Shown: piece by piece, positions 13,601 to 24,086 of the stretch
How the letters are laid out: each line of letters starts with the position of its first letter
Numbering within the stretch: the stretch's first letter is position 1
Origin: Ypsolopha sequella
Taxonomy: Eukaryota > Arthropoda > Insecta > Lepidoptera > Ypsolophidae
Direction: 5' to 3'
Assembly: GCA_934047225.1 (NCBI GenBank)
Contig: OW203984.1
Location: 4,411,201-4,475,200, forward strand
Length of the DNA: 64,000 nt
Program-made: the position numbers and the translations under genes
The notes under the pieces: model-generated
Database searches by the model: none
What the model was told of the DNA's origin: nothing
What the model saw: the letters and a program-made list of their open reading frames with translations, nothing else

Positions 13601-16600
13601 AGATAGTAACACAAACACAAAATGGTACAATCAACTAAAATAAATAAGAATAACACATAAAGTCAGAAACAGGCCTTCTCACAAAAACACAAACACTCTG
13701 ACAATATTTTCTGCCATCCGTCAGCAAACAGATCACAGTCCTGATTGGCGTTTAGAAGAGCGTTGAGGGAGAGAAGAGTACGCGGAGAGAAGAGTATTTA
13801 AATTAAATAACATTATATCCCGGACAGAGTTTCGCTAGCAAACAACTGAAGCAGTTCTAGTAAGCCGACCCGCTTGTACGCGAGCCCGGGAACGCACACA
13901 TTCACATCATAGTAAGCCAATTTCCATAGTCAGTCCACTCACACACTTACAAAACGGCGCCATTGCTATGCTTCATTAGTTACTTAGCTGCGACGTCGTC
14001 CGCCTTTTTTTTACGTTCGTGATTATTTTAGTTTCATGCGTCCTTGTCTAAAAATAACGCTATTTCAAGTTCTGATACCTAACATCTAACTACACACACA
14101 ACTGACCTGCAAAGTCCACATGACCAGATTCTTGCTCCTCTCATTCCTGGGCGGCCCGATCCTGTAGCAGACGGTGAAGCTGATGAAACCCACAACCAGC
14201 GTGTACCAGAACAGATGCTGCTGGTACGAGAGCAGGATGCTGCGGAGGTTCTCCCACATTTGCTGGAAGATGTACACACCCACTGTCCAGCCGCCGATCA
14301 GGATGCCGTATGTTAAGGTTTTCTGGGAGGAATAAATATTATGCAAAATATAAAACTGCTCATGCGGGGCTGAAGTCACTACGCATATTAAAAACATATC
14401 TTTCCGACTAGGTACAGAGGGGTTTCCGAGTAGGACTGTCCTTAGAACAGACAACACCCACAATACCCTCTTTTACCGTCAAGTCCGTCCTAACATGATC
14501 GGGTGTGAGCTTCATTGCCATTCTTCGGGCACCAATACAAGGCATGCAGGTTTACCACGCAGTGTTTTTCTTCACCAAGTGATAGGTACCTATACAAATA
14601 CTATTAACGTAAATTCCGAAAAATTCGTTGGTGAATGCTCGACCGGCATCTGAAACCAGTGGGTCTACCGCGTAATTCACATTTTCATCAACATCAACTT
14701 GAGATTGAAATTTGACGTGCGTGCGACGACGCCCGCCTAACATGCCATCTCTTTTGCACGCGTTGAATTTCGCATGCATTTGTTAGAAGTTGATACAAAT
14801 GAGAATTACGCGGTAGAGCCCCGGGGGTCAAGATCGAGAGACTGGCATTCTACGGATTGATCTACCGCTGCGTATCAATCCACACGAAAAGGGAAAAACA
14901 CAGTTCACATCTTTTTAACCGACTTCAAAAAGGAGGCGGTTCTCAATTCGACTGTATGTTTTTTTTTATTTTTTTTTTGGCGTTGTTACTCCGTAACTCC
15001 GTCATTTCCCAACCGATTTGAACAATTTTTTTTTTGATTGAAAGAGTATACTTCCAGGTTGGTCCCATTTTGGGTTTGGTCATGATCTGATGAAGGTCTT
15101 CAGAGATAGGCAGTGGAACTCCTCAGAAAATGACAGCATACCTCTCAAAATTGAGGCAATCGCTATGTACTTGGGTGCTGATTACAAGGTATTGCTTGAA
15201 AATCGACATTCTTCCACCTGACCTTCGATCCTGGCTTCATCAACATATTCACCATAGAACTCTTCAACGGATCAGAGCACATAACTCGAGATTGCGGCAA
15301 TCACTGCGTTAGGGTGCTGATTCAAGGGTATTACTTGGAGATTATCAGAATACCCACCTGACCTTCGATCCTGGGCTTCATCACCATAGAACTCCTCAAC
15401 GGATGACAGCACATAACTTTAGATTGCGGCAACCAGTTTGTGTTATGGTGCTCATTGCAGGGCATTGCTGAAAATTGCCAGTGTACCCACCTGAATTTCG
15501 ATCTTGGCTTCATCACCGTAGAACTCTTCAACGGATGACAGCACATAACTCGAGATGGCGGTAATCATGTTGTGTTAGGGTGCTGATAGCAGAAAGCTAC
15601 TCAAACATGGCTACTTATACTCACTTGAACTTCGTTTCATATTAACACCACGTTTGCAAGAACTACCTATACCTCACAATTTAACCCAGCAACACTAAAA
15701 AATGTGAAATAAAATAAACTTTTAACAAAAAAATAGCAACCGACTTCAATAGTAACAGCAGTCATTCACTAAAAAGTTAATAATAATTCTATAAAGACCG
15801 ATGGTACCGAAGCAACACTTTTGCCGACTTATTTCTTCCTGAAACATTATGTTATCTAGAAGTCGGCGTATTTCCTACGATATAGCAACATAAAAACCAA
15901 TATAAGAACGCCGACTTCTAGATAACATAACGTTTCAGGAAGAAAGAAGTCGGCAAAAGTGTTGCTTCGGTACCATCGGTCTTTATAGAATTATTATTAA
16001 CTTTTTAGTGAATGACTGCTGTTACTATTGAAGTCGGTTGCTATTTTTTTGTTAAAAGTTTATTCACATTTTCTAAGGAGGAATTGCGCCACGATGTCTT
16101 CAGGTGTTTGATCATGATGACGGGTTTAAATTCTAGCTGAGCTAAGACGAATTTATGGGTTTTCCACCTTCTCTTGGATGCTAGTGGTGTTCCCTCATTA
16201 TTTTATAAGCGTGTCTGTGTATACAGTTTTGTCTAAATTAAATAAGGAACTTCTTCAATTGAAAATAGCAAAATGGAAGCAGAGTTTGGTCTAGAAACCA
16301 AGCTGTATCTTTTGGGAAGAGTATCAAAACCAGTAGACATTAGTACATTGTTCACCGAGGAAAGAAAGGGGAAGATTACCAACGAGGGTGTAGTTTGAGG
16401 CCCGAGGCGAAGCCAAGGGCCTCAATACACACGAGTTGGGAATCGCACTTTTTCCCGAGTGATACATAGTGCTTTATACTACACCTGCGAGGAAATAGTA
16501 TCATTTTACTTTAAATCAAGATACAATAAAAGAAACCGACTGACTCGCGTGCGATTGTCACTTTTTATTTCCTTCTTATTTTTTATTATGTGCAGGAAAA

Positions 16601-19600
16601 GCAAGTGGCCAGTATCATTTTTCGAGTTTTATGTACGAGTTCGCAAAATAATACTGGCCACTTGGCCACTTGCTCATTCTTTGTTATTTAAAAAAAAAAA
16701 ACAGCACGTTAACAATGGATTTGCATATACTTTTTCTGCCCGCTCAAGCACGTTAACAATGAATTTTCATACACTTTTGCCGCCCGCATATTTGTATGAC
16801 ATTAATGACGTATTTTCTGCATCGTTTTCAACAAAGAAAGAAGGTACTTTCCGAGCAGGTGTAGTATAAAATATATTATACAAATAATTCTCCTCATTAA
16901 TTTCATTAAGAAATTTTAAAATTAGTATAATTATAGTCTTACCTTAGGCAACAGCTTGCTGACGTAATAGACCAGTACCATAAACGAGGCTGACACACCA
17001 ACGAATATCCCACACAGGTAGAAGAAGACGGGGTTCCCACTTAGAGCCTTCGACAAGAAGATGAGTCCAATGCCCAGAAACATCAGTAGCACACGCCAGA
17101 TGTCTACTCCTGATGACAAAAAGCAACAAGTTTATGATATTTTTTTGATGACAAAGTCAAAAGTCCACAGGCAATAATTCCTTCACTGATTTCGTGATCT
17201 TGAAATGGAGTCAATTGGTATTCCCTAGTCTCTGCACATATGTAGTATCACGGATTCAGGATTTGTTTTTGGGGGGGCTATTCTGATAGAGTTTTCTTAA
17301 CTAATTCTTTTCTGTACACAGATTTCTTACAGAACGGGTGTCTTAAATATGATATACAGTGGGGAGCTTATCTCAAAACAGAGATTTTTTCTAGCAAACC
17401 AAGCTTGAAAATGATTATTTGTTTTAGAAATTTGGGTATACATATGTGCACAAAATAAACTACTTAATAAAAATTAATAATTTGGCCATTAAATACTAAT
17501 AAATCTAACCTAACAAACTAACTCATAATTATGTACTTGCAATAATACAGGATGTTAAGATGAAGTTACGGAAGCCGGAAACCGGCGATAGAACTCGTCT
17601 ATACAAACTACATAATAGTGAAAAAAAATTGTTGTCAACATACAATTTGTTTGGGTAGCTATGTAACAGCTGATTTAATTTAGCGATTCGAGAATAGGCT
17701 CCATTATAAAAGTTGTTTTTATGAATGAGTACTATCACCAGTTTCCGGCTTCTGCAACTTCATCTTAACACCCAGTATACATACTATATAATTATGTTGT
17801 GTTTTACACCCAAATCTAATCGAAAAGTCGAGTCCAATTTATGGAAGTCCAGCGCAGCATGCTGATACTTTTGGCGGAGCCATGCCCCCCCCCTCAAAAA
17901 GGCAATTCTGAAGTTAGCCACAGATTGCGACGCCATTGCATATGCTCTGAACAACAAGGAAGGTCTAACTTAGTTAGTCTACAGCTAACTTCAGGCTCGC
18001 GTTCTTTACTAGTCATAACTGTAGGAACAGATATTTTGTGGTCTAGCAAGAAGGTAGAGCTCATTAAAAGAATGATACAGTGTGCATACTTTAATGAGAT
18101 TTTAAGAGGGACCCCAGGGTGTTGGTGTGAAATTTTGATCTAATGGTCTCTATTCCTGTGTAACTTTTGTTCTGACTTCAAATAATGAAAAAAAAATACA
18201 CTTCACCAAATTTTTAAATATGTTCTGACACTGACAAGATGTTTTTCTTTCCACGTAAATTCAAAATTTCAGAAAAATATTGTTCAGTATAATCAATAGA
18301 AAATGCGGTTTAGGTTTGTAGCGAGACTCTGTTTACTTCAATGACTAAACTATTATTACATGCGGCTTTAACACTCACATGTTAAACAATACAATTTCGG
18401 CATTATCAAGGCGAATGTCGGTTGCCAGTTGCCCGTTTGACAACGATGGTGAACGATAATGCTGAAATTGTATCAGTGAAACGGTTGGCATATGGTCAAC
18501 AACAATCACACATGAGTGTTAAAGCCGTATGTAATAATAATTTACCTTGTATACTTACTTATAATTTGAAGCTCAATACTGTGTTTCTGCTTAGTATTAA
18601 TGGCCATACATGTGGAGTTGAACAGATTGACCGAGACACTCTTGTATGATTTCTTCTGGAAGGGCATGACTGACCATCCATAACTGTCTTCTGAGTACTC
18701 CTTGAAGACGTCATCAGGTGTGGTGCCGATGTACTGACTGAATTCATCATTCTTAATTTTTATGTTGAACTGAAAACAAATTGTTACATGTAAAATCAGA
18801 ATAGGAAAGCAGTCGAAGTGTTAATGGTGAAAATAGCTATGGTTGAAGAATCTGCATGTGAAGGTAGATAAAGCCAGGTTCACTCAGATCAAGTGCTACT
18901 CAGTCGCTATGTATGCCATGTGGCTCATACTGTGTCACCTGGGTATATAGGGTCCCCCTTATTGACTGAATCTGCAACACAGAATCTATATTTCCAATTA
19001 ATGAATAAAGACATCTAAACATGCGGCTGTGGACGGAAGTTGAGTAATTTAATATGACCAACGTCTGTGACTGTTGATTTTTCTTTAGCTGTTCTTGCCG
19101 ATTAATTTGCTTGGGATTATAAAAAAACTATAGGATTAGGTGTCACATCTTTCTTCACCCCTTAGAAAGGGCTTAATATGCAAATGCAAATAGATTCTAA
19201 AAAAATTTGTGTTGCATGCTCCACCGCCAGGATTCAAACCCAGGTCTCAAGATTATGAGTCCGGTGTTCTACCGAAATTGTAATTATTTGTTTACTATAC
19301 TTTTGTTTAAATTTTATTTTAATGAAAAAACAAATGAAGAGTGTTTTGGAAAAACAACCAATGTCACTTTTCTGACAATTTACAGGAAGTAAATATCAAA
19401 ATCAATCAGCCCACATCTACCAACCATTGGGCATAGGTAAATAAAAACTTATAAAAATAGTTACATGGAAAAATCCTTATTTATGTTTTTTTATTAAACA
19501 TGGATAAATGAAAATACTTAATTTTGTTTATAAAAAGTTAAAAAAATGTTGTTTATTTATTGGCTATTCTTTATAGAAACGTTACTGATGTTGGTGGTTT

Positions 19601-20259
19601 TTCCGGAAGCACTCTGTTTTTGTAGCTTCATTTTGAATGTACTTTGGTTGTTTTTGCTGATTCTAATATTACCAGATTATTGTATGCACAATAGAAAATC
19701 CATAGAGCAAAAAAAAACAAATTCGAAAAAATTGGACATTGGTTATTTTTCCAAAACAGTCTTCAAATGATAAATATTTATTTCACATAAAAAACAGTTA
19801 TGTTCGTACAGGTGGCTAACAAAGTGACACTAACATATAATTAAAATAAAAGATAATTTGAAAGGTTAAATAATTAATAAATTAATGGAAGGTTGACTAA
19901 TTGACCTTTATATTTTATAATACTTTATATTGTATATTATTTTTACCACCCACCTTGACTGTTTGCCACAAAGCTAGTATACTCTTAGGAGAACCCGGAT
20001 AGCAGTAGATATCAACGATTTGTTTAGCCGACGGTATATCTCGTTCTATAGTAGTAGCTCCTCCCAACCAATGCACTAAAAAAATATAAAATTAGTTATT
20101 TTCTACTCTAGAGGTTATGTTTCTAAACGTAGCCATTATGCTGTAAAAAGTGCAGGACATGCTTGATATCTTACCATCATACGAGGAAGGTCCTCCACGT
20201 GCCAGTAAAACTTTTAATAACAATATTACCACTGGGAGAAGGTGTCCTAAGAATATCAT
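4679..20259 (-). CDS. NEMP: Nuclear envelope integral membrane protein (NEMP/TMEM194), complete, 8 exons
   Basis: Exons in transcription order: 20259-20175, 20075-19954, 18769-18559, 17109-16943, 14322-14107, 12536-12412, 5920-5759, 4877-4679. Total 1287 nt, 428 residues. Exon 1 encodes a signal-peptide-like hydrophobic start (MIFLGHLLPVVILLL). Exons 2-3 are the lumenal domain (IYCYPG, LWQTVK). Exon 4 has two membrane segments after RVDIWRV, exon 5 two more plus the conserved NERSKNLVMWTLQ, and exon 6 about one more. Exon 7 has the family hallmark LLTSEEYYEQGARET and CSSPDCAQW; exon 8 has FVEGDSHLSDDEV and ends in an acidic tail. Known for the family: inner nuclear membrane proteins supporting envelope stiffness and germ-cell development. 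Exon 6 (125 nt) is too short to stand out as an open frame; I placed it because it joins exons 5 and 7 in phase with good splice sites and adds hydrophobic residues. The first ATG was chosen because it starts a signal peptide and leads to a strong GGTAAG donor. Confidence 0.92.
6042..6421. repeat. GC-rich 34-bp minisatellite, about 11 units, in NEMP intron 6
   Basis: Eleven near-identical 34-bp units, each with the core GTGCGTTTAGGACGTACC followed by GCGCCGTTCCG. Most units start CTGCAG; units near 6076 and 6178 start CTTCAG, and the last has TACTGCG instead of TACCGCG. Each unit carries about six CpG dinucleotides, in an otherwise AT-rich intron. The flanks (GAGCTGTCGCGCGG and GTGTCGCGCCGCGGCG) are also CpG-rich. 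The few differences between units suggest recent expansion. Confidence 0.95.
6975..7240 (+). repeat. Tandem duplication of a ~130-bp segment
   Basis: Two diverged direct copies, about 6975-7101 and 7103-7237. Both contain GTAGATCGATTTATTATT (second copy GCAGATCG), a shared central stretch ending GTTCC-TTTAAAGATA, and both end TTAACCCTGAACCCTAATTT. No coding function seen. Confidence 0.75.
7441..7610. mobile_element. Imperfect hairpin element
   Basis: Left arm contains GTAGCACAGCGTTTAATCGC and CACTTATTTGAATCTCAAGTGCG; right arm contains the reversed CACCTGTGATTCAACTAAGTGG and GCGATTAAACACTGTGCTAC. Arms are roughly 70 bp with several mismatches. An open frame over it (7364-7591) is a by-product of the hairpin. 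Confidence 0.6.
8210..8440. repeat. Dispersed repeat, inverted partner of 11925-12140
   Basis: Contains TTAGGTATTTTTACCTAAAC, GGCATCCAATATTTTTTCG and TTGCTCTGCCAATTTTTAT. Their reverse complements occur in the same order-reversed layout at 11925-12140. Both copies are in NEMP intron 6 in opposite orientation, so a 3.9-kb segment is bracketed by inverted repeats. Confidence 0.6.
8640..9060 (+). repeat. Dispersed repeat with CpG-rich part, second copy near 50840-50998
   Basis: 8900-9050 shares TTAGCAGCTCGA, TGGCTGTTACGACG, GAGAAAATAATRCTTTTCACATG and the sequence between with 50848-50992. The preceding 8670-8790 is strongly CpG-rich with GCGGCGGGT and GCGGTGAGCGGCGGC. The open frame on the minus strand here (8649-8903) has no recognisable domain, and I do not call it a gene. 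Confidence 0.5.
9568..9755. mobile_element. Diverged MITE of the TTCATAC family
   Basis: Shares TTTCGCAAAATAA, TTGACCTCCCATA, and ACTTACCAAGTCTACAGTATGAA with the better-preserved copy at 36159-36377. The terminal repeats are worn. Confidence 0.45.
10222..10800. mobile_element. Dispersed non-autonomous element (GGTTCCGTA family), worn copy
   Basis: Same family as 40133-42327: starts with GTACCTAAATGGTACAAAAG, contains TACAATATGGGTATCAAATT-like, TATATACTTTCTCTATATTTACTG and CTTATCTCCGAAACTGGTAGA, and ends CGGAACCCTAGGT then GTACGCGAGTCTGCCTCGCAC. It includes a run of 21 C at 10589-10609, against 7-9 C at the same place in the other copies. Confidence 0.7.
11287..11391. mobile_element. Short hairpin element
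   Basis: Left arm ATCGCTATTGCTTT and TGATTGGCTAGAA; right arm TTCTAGCCAATCACG and AAAGCAATAGCGAT. The arms are inverted copies of about 45 bp around a short centre. No coding content. Confidence 0.65.
12586..12740. mobile_element. 155-bp MITE 50 bp upstream of NEMP exon 6
   Basis: Inverted terminal repeats of about 31 bp: GCCCCAATACACGTTGGCCA at the left, its reverse complement at the right ending GTATTGGGGC. It sits 49 bp upstream (in transcription direction) of the NEMP exon 6 acceptor at 12536, so it may overlap that intron's branch region. Confidence 0.75.
12795..13115 (-). repeat. Dispersed ~320-bp repeat; inverted copy at 48850-49172
   Basis: Long reverse-complement match to 48850-49172, sharing TAAGTGCACTTAAAGTTAATC, GTGCGCGCGTCGGCATTATG, AACGTGTGAGCGTCACCCAT and CACTGTGATAGTTGGA (in either orientation). 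Identity looks high by eye (above about 90 %). No tRNA-like or terminal repeat is visible, so the class is unknown. Confidence 0.8.
14917..16064 (+). mobile_element. Non-autonomous element A (AACCGACTTC ends) with internal repeats and hairpin
   Basis: About 1.15 kb, opening AACCGACTTCAAAAAGGAGG, a poly-T-rich lead (about 14950-15040), four roughly 132-bp internal direct repeats around 15126, 15271, 15403 and 15535 (each with a variant of GACAGCACATAACTCGAGAT), then a long hairpin at 15722-16064. The second copy, 40584-41700, is in opposite orientation and colinear, which fixes the boundaries. The open frames across the repeats (15130-15312, 15331-15546) are repeat by-products. Confidence 0.8.
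15722..16064. repeat. Long hairpin with ~150-bp arms inside element A
   Basis: Left arm starts TTTTAACAAAAAAATAGCAA then CCGACTTCAATAGTAACAGC and runs to GTTATCTAGAAGTCGGCG; the right arm is its near-perfect reverse complement ending GCTATTTTTTTGTTAAAA. The loop is about 40 nt and contains CTACGATATAGCAACATA. Transcribed, it would form a long dsRNA stem. Confidence 0.9.
16380..16870. repeat. Probable non-autonomous element in NEMP intron 4
   Basis: Weak inverted ends TATACTACACCTGCGAGG (16475 area) and GAGCAGGTGTAGTATA (16853-16868). The interior has an inverted pair GCAAGTGGCCAGTATCATTT / AATACTGGCCACTTGGCCAC and a CACGTTAACAATG duplication. An open frame of 136 codons (16459-16869) spans it, but its composition and the inverted repeats argue against a gene. 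Confidence 0.5.
17547..17776. mobile_element. MITE, ACAGGATGTTAAGATGAAGTT family
   Basis: Ends are inverted repeats ACAGGATGTTAAGATGAAGTT-like (left) and AACTTCATCTTAACACCCAGT (right), followed inwards by GGAAGCCGGAAACCGG / CCAGTTTCCGGCTTCTGC. Related copies occur at 53899-54115 and, worn, at 46855-47145. It lies in NEMP intron 3. Confidence 0.8.
19214..19275 (-). repeat. tRNA-Met-like SINE fragment
   Basis: Read on the minus strand: TCGGTAGAACACCGGACTCA then TAATCTTGAG and CTGGGTTTGAATCCTGGCGG. The CTCATAA centre resembles a Met-type anticodon loop and the last part a T-arm with box B. The acceptor stem is missing, so this is a tRNA-derived repeat, not a working tRNA. Confidence 0.5.
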
Positions 20260-20975
20260 TTTTAGTATCAATTTTGACGGTGATACAATCAAAATCGGAG
20301 CATTGATTGTGGCTGATATCACTTTTAGAAACGCGAATTTATTTTGATAGCTGTCCAAAACTATGTTTAATGCATTTATGATGAAAAAATTACACTTTTT
20401 CACAAGAACAAAATTAAATACCTACCTACCAAACAATACAAAAGTTGCGTTCTTAAATCAGCTTTGGTCATAGAACACATTGGTCAACTATGGTGTGTGT
20501 GTTTTCCGATGGAGGGCGCCTTCGCTTCATCTTTACGTTCTATGTCTTTGATTGGAATAGCTACGGTCGAGTCTAAGAGTTGCACAGTGAATGCGTGCGC
20601 GTGAATCAGGTGCGCTGCTGGCTCGTGGCATGTGCGATTGTGCGCGTCATAGATAACCATATTATAGTGCGCTTGACACTCACTTCCTGTCAGCGGAGCT
20701 GCACATGCCACGCAAGGAGATTATGTTCTAAATGCAGAAAAACTATTGTTTAATCTTACAAAGTATAAAGGTTATTCCATCTAAGGAATCCGCTCTTTAC
20801 CAAAAGATCGATTTGAAACGCATCTTGACATATGGCCGTAAAAAAAGAGTTTGTGTTGCCATCATAAATAAGTATGTATAACTGAGATGTATAATGTACG
20901 TTGCCATGTTGGACGCATGTTGGTAAAACTTTCTTTCTACTCTTTTCTTCTCTCACGAAGGTCATTGGCCCATAA
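20260..20975. other. NEMP upstream region
   Basis: Immediate 5' flank of NEMP (minus strand). The NEMP reading frame stays open to 20403 but without conserved sequence. 20500-20720 is moderately GC-rich with CpGs (GTGCGCGTGAATCAGG area) and could hold the promoter; I see no TATA box or other defining motif. The open frame at 20484-20711 is not recognisable. Confidence 0.3.
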
Positions 20976-21513
20976 GATGGCATTCGGTTCTTAACAACCG
21001 CGACCAGCGACGCGACGGCGCGGCAACCCGCGACCGTGACCCACTGCATTGTTGTGTGAACACTGACGGATGCAACTTGCAACTCTTGCAAGTGCAAGCG
21101 ACCGCGTCGCGCGACCTGTGGGCGTGGCCAGTAAGCGACCCGGCGACCACGACCCGGTCGCGCCGAGAGTAGTGTCGTCGCCATAGATTAATTAATAGTC
21201 GTCGCGCTCTGTGGACGCAGCCGAGAAAGATCAAAATGGCGGGATTTTCTTCGAATGAGGACGAGACATCGAAATAATTATTATTTCAATGGGACGAGAT
21301 ATTAATAGAATTAGTAGCTAAAACGTCTGACATTATGCTTGGAACACAACTGCCTAGTTTTACAACCACTGAGTTAACAACTGCAAGAACACTGAGGTCT
21401 GAGCGTAGTATGGGTCACCTCGCGACGGGCGACCAGTCGCATGGATTCGTAAGCTAGGAGTCACCTCGCGACGGGCGACTGGTCGCGGTCCCCAAGAACC
21501 GAATGCTATCTTT
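20976..21513. mobile_element. GC-rich MITE with CGCGACCAG subterminal motifs
   Basis: Ends are inverted: AAGATGGCATTCGGTTCTTA then CCGCGACCAG at the left; CTGGTCGCGG then CCAAGAACCGAATGCTATCT at the right. The interior repeats GTCGC/GCGAC many times (20995-21150 and 21415-21490), including two CACCTCGCGACGGGCGAC copies. Target duplication not resolved. Open frames on the minus strand here are arginine-rich by-products. Confidence 0.7.
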
Positions 21514-21740
21514 AGAAAAAATCCGAGATAGAAACCCGTCTACCCAAAAAATAATCGCCTTTATCAAAAGCTAATAAAAGTCTGCCAGATATCATCACGA
21601 CATAAATCCCCGAGAGAGGTGTGAACTAGTGGAAGACTACTGGTGGTGAGGTCAGCGATATCTATCGTCGCACTTCGAGCAAAAATGGACCAACAGCTTA
21701 TCGTGCCTTCAGAAGCACGGCCGAACACAAATTAATTTGC

Positions 21741-21802
21741 ACCGCGAGGATTTAACACACGACCTCTGGATAGGCAGGCGAGCGCTCTACCACTCGACCC
21801 AA
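21741..21802 (-). repeat. tRNA-like SINE fragment
   Basis: On the minus strand: TCGAGTGGTAGAGCGCTCGC, then CTGCCTATCCAGAGGTC, then GTGTGTTAAATCCTCGC. This reproduces the D-arm, anticodon arm and T-arm order of a tRNA, but box B is degenerate (GTTAAATCC) and no acceptor stem forms. Confidence 0.5.
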
Positions 21803-22476
21803 GGATTTGTCATTGGCCTAATTGTGTTGGACAAGTAGCACTTGTATCAATCCTCCTAGTGCTACTCACATATTGGAGGCTCTGCAGCTCGAAACCCAAG
21901 TGTCGCACTCTACATACAGCTAAGATGAAAGCTGCAACTTTGCACTACACTGCTTTCTACAAGGTGAAGCTGTTTGTCCCTGAGCGGGCCCTGCGCGGCG
22001 GCGGGCGGAGGCCATTGGCGTATACTGAGGAGGGGGGGGGGGGGGGCATACCCCACCTAAACAGCAGGAATTTTATACATTTGTATCGATCGACTTTTCG
22101 TTTCGATTCGATTCGGGTGCACTTTTATACAGCATAGGTGTATTAGGTATAGTTAGGTTTGACAAAAGCGCCCAAAAACTTATTATTTTTTTGCTTTGTG
22201 ATAAACCTTGTCAGTATGGCCCCCCCCAAAATCAAATCCTGGATCCGCCCTTGACGGAAACGACGGGTTGGTCCTGCTGCACAGCCGTGCGCCGCTCTAG
22301 AGAACGCTCTACGGCAATGAGCCGACAGCACGCGCTCCTCAAATTATTGCTCGAGCACTCACCCGAGTTAGCCATATTTGCTGCCCCTATTGTATTGTAT
22401 CGTATTAAATATATCCGTAGATATTTTCTTACTCTTAGTTTGCTTAAGTTAACTAGAAAATTACTTTGGTTGATAT

Positions 22477-22700
22477 AGCCAAATTCATACTGAAGACTCG
22501 GTAAGTAGTCAGGACCAAGGTCCGAGACCCTTTTTGCAAAATAGAAAAATATTATTTGTGGTCCTCTACCTGATTAATATCAACCCCGAGTCATAGTATA
22601 GGAAGCCTACATTTTATTTTGCGATTATCACAGAAATGGTTATTAAACCTTGTTACTGATAGATCACTTACTAACTATCCGCTATGAATTTGGCTATATC
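22477..22700. mobile_element. MITE, TATAGCCAAATTCATACT family
   Basis: Inverted ends TATAGCCAAATTCATACTGA / CTATGAATTTGGCTATA flank an AT-rich centre. Family members at 44883-45083, 36159-36377, 53560-53685 and 9568-9755 share the termini and the GACTCGGTAAGT-like second block. Confidence 0.75.
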
Positions 22701-22860
22701 AAACAGCCGCCTTACATATTTTATTTTATTCTTATATGTTATTTAATTTTTGTGTGTATAGTGCATACTTCACACCTATAGCAAGTGTTTCGGACACCTA
22801 TTTTAGCCGTCTGTAAACTTATTTTGTACCTAAATAAAATAATTTTATGATTCTATAAAA

Positions 22861-23072
22861 TAGTACATTACGATACGAGAGCGATGAAACGTTTTCTGAC
22901 GAGTGTGAGTTTGCGGCACGAGCCGAAGGCGAGTGCTGCAATCACAAGAGTCGAGAAAAAGTTTCTCGCACGAGTTTCGTATAATTTTTTATAGCACAAG
23001 TGCGGAAAATGCCGACTTTACGCACGCCGCGTGCGTAAAGCGGTCATTTTACGCACAGTGTGCTATAAAATA
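22861..23072 (+). repeat. CpG-rich dispersed repeat, copy 1
   Basis: Nearly identical to 30390-30612: both run from TAGTACATTACGATACGAGA through GAGCCGAAGGCGAGTGCTGC and GTTTCTCGCACGAGTTTCG to GTGTGCTATAAAA. The two copies differ mainly in a central (GCGCA)-type microsatellite, short here (ACGCACGCCGCGTGCG) and expanded in copy 2. No coding potential. Confidence 0.85.
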
Positions 23073-23452
23073 TATTTTATGCATATTCAAGAGTTAGGTG
23101 ACATTTGTAACTGGTATTTTACGATCGTAGGACATTGAAACAAAAAAAACTACAAATACAATACATAAATTAATAAATATATAAATTAATGAATAGTGGT
23201 TCCAGATCGGACCCAAAAAATATCTTCAGGCTCTTATAATATTATAAAGTATTGTTACATAGGTCATAACGATAGAAACGCTACGCTACCGCCATCTATT
23301 ATTCTCAAGGCAGAAGCAACGGATTGCTCGCAGTGCCATCTTTTATCCAGTAGCAAGAAGCAAAGGGATCGGCGCTATCTGTTGTCGAGAAGCGGGATGC
23401 GGGAACTATAGTCTAGCTAGACTATTCCAGATGTCGCTCGTCTGATATACTG

Positions 23453-23544
23453 GAAAGTTCTACAATTTTCTAGATGGTTAATGTCGTGTCGGAGCCTTCA
23501 AGATCGTTCTCGACAATTCTAGAATCTTCTCAAATATTCTAGAC
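23453..23544. promoter_or_regulatory. Heat-shock-element-like array (two phased clusters)
   Basis: Cluster 2 alternates TTC and GAN triplets at exact 5-bp steps over 48 bp: TTC 23497, GAT 23502, TTC 23507, GAC 23512, TTC 23517, GAA 23522, TTC 23527, AAA 23532, TTC 23537, GAC 23542. All five TTC are exact and the core TTCTAGAATCTTC is a perfect three-unit HSE. Cluster 1: GAA 23453, TTC 23458, CAA 23463, TTC 23468, GAT 23473. The two clusters are not in phase with each other. Known: HSF trimers bind nGAAn/nTTCn repeats at 5-bp spacing. No adjacent gene is evident; the site lies between the 3' end of UBA3 and the 5' end of NEMP, perhaps in a solo LTR. Confidence 0.6.
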
Positions 23545-24086
23545 CCTTTACCACGCCATATCAATAGCCGCCGCGTGGCCAAACGGATCAGTATAGTTTT
23601 GTATGCGATAAAATGATTCTGCGCTGCGATTTTATTATAAAACCGCTAGAGACCCAATCAACAACAGAGACGAGAAAGTCTCGACCATATTTGTAAGCCA
23701 CGCCCCCTTTATCCTGATTGGCCTTCAAGGCAGCATTACCGGGACGACGCACCCGGGGTTGAAGAACGAATGTCTTCTTCTCATTTTTCGTGAAATTGTT
23801 AGTTGAAAATATTATAAATAAAGACGATATTTTTGATGGTCGTAGATAAAGTGTGCAACTGAACATAATTAGACATTAGAACACTCGTGCAAAATTATTA
23901 CTAGACTCACTTCGTTCGTTTCATAAGCAAGCACTCATGCTCGTGTCCCAATTTCTCAAATTATGCTAAAGTTGTACAAAATACTACTATCTAGTTATCT
24001 ACTCATATACACATATATACACGTATTAGTACAAATACAATAAGTTATGCATTTTATTGTACCACAAATAAATAGAACTTAATCTA

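Noticed and set aside
16459..16869. 136-codon open frame in NEMP intron 4
   Set aside because: It spans an inverted-repeat element with internal direct repeats, and the translation shows no family resemblance.
23253..23883. Solo LTR with TGTT...AACA termini around the heat-shock-like array
   Set aside because: The candidate flanks (AGTAT and CTCGT) do not form a target duplication, so the boundaries are not supported; kept only as a possibility in the finding.
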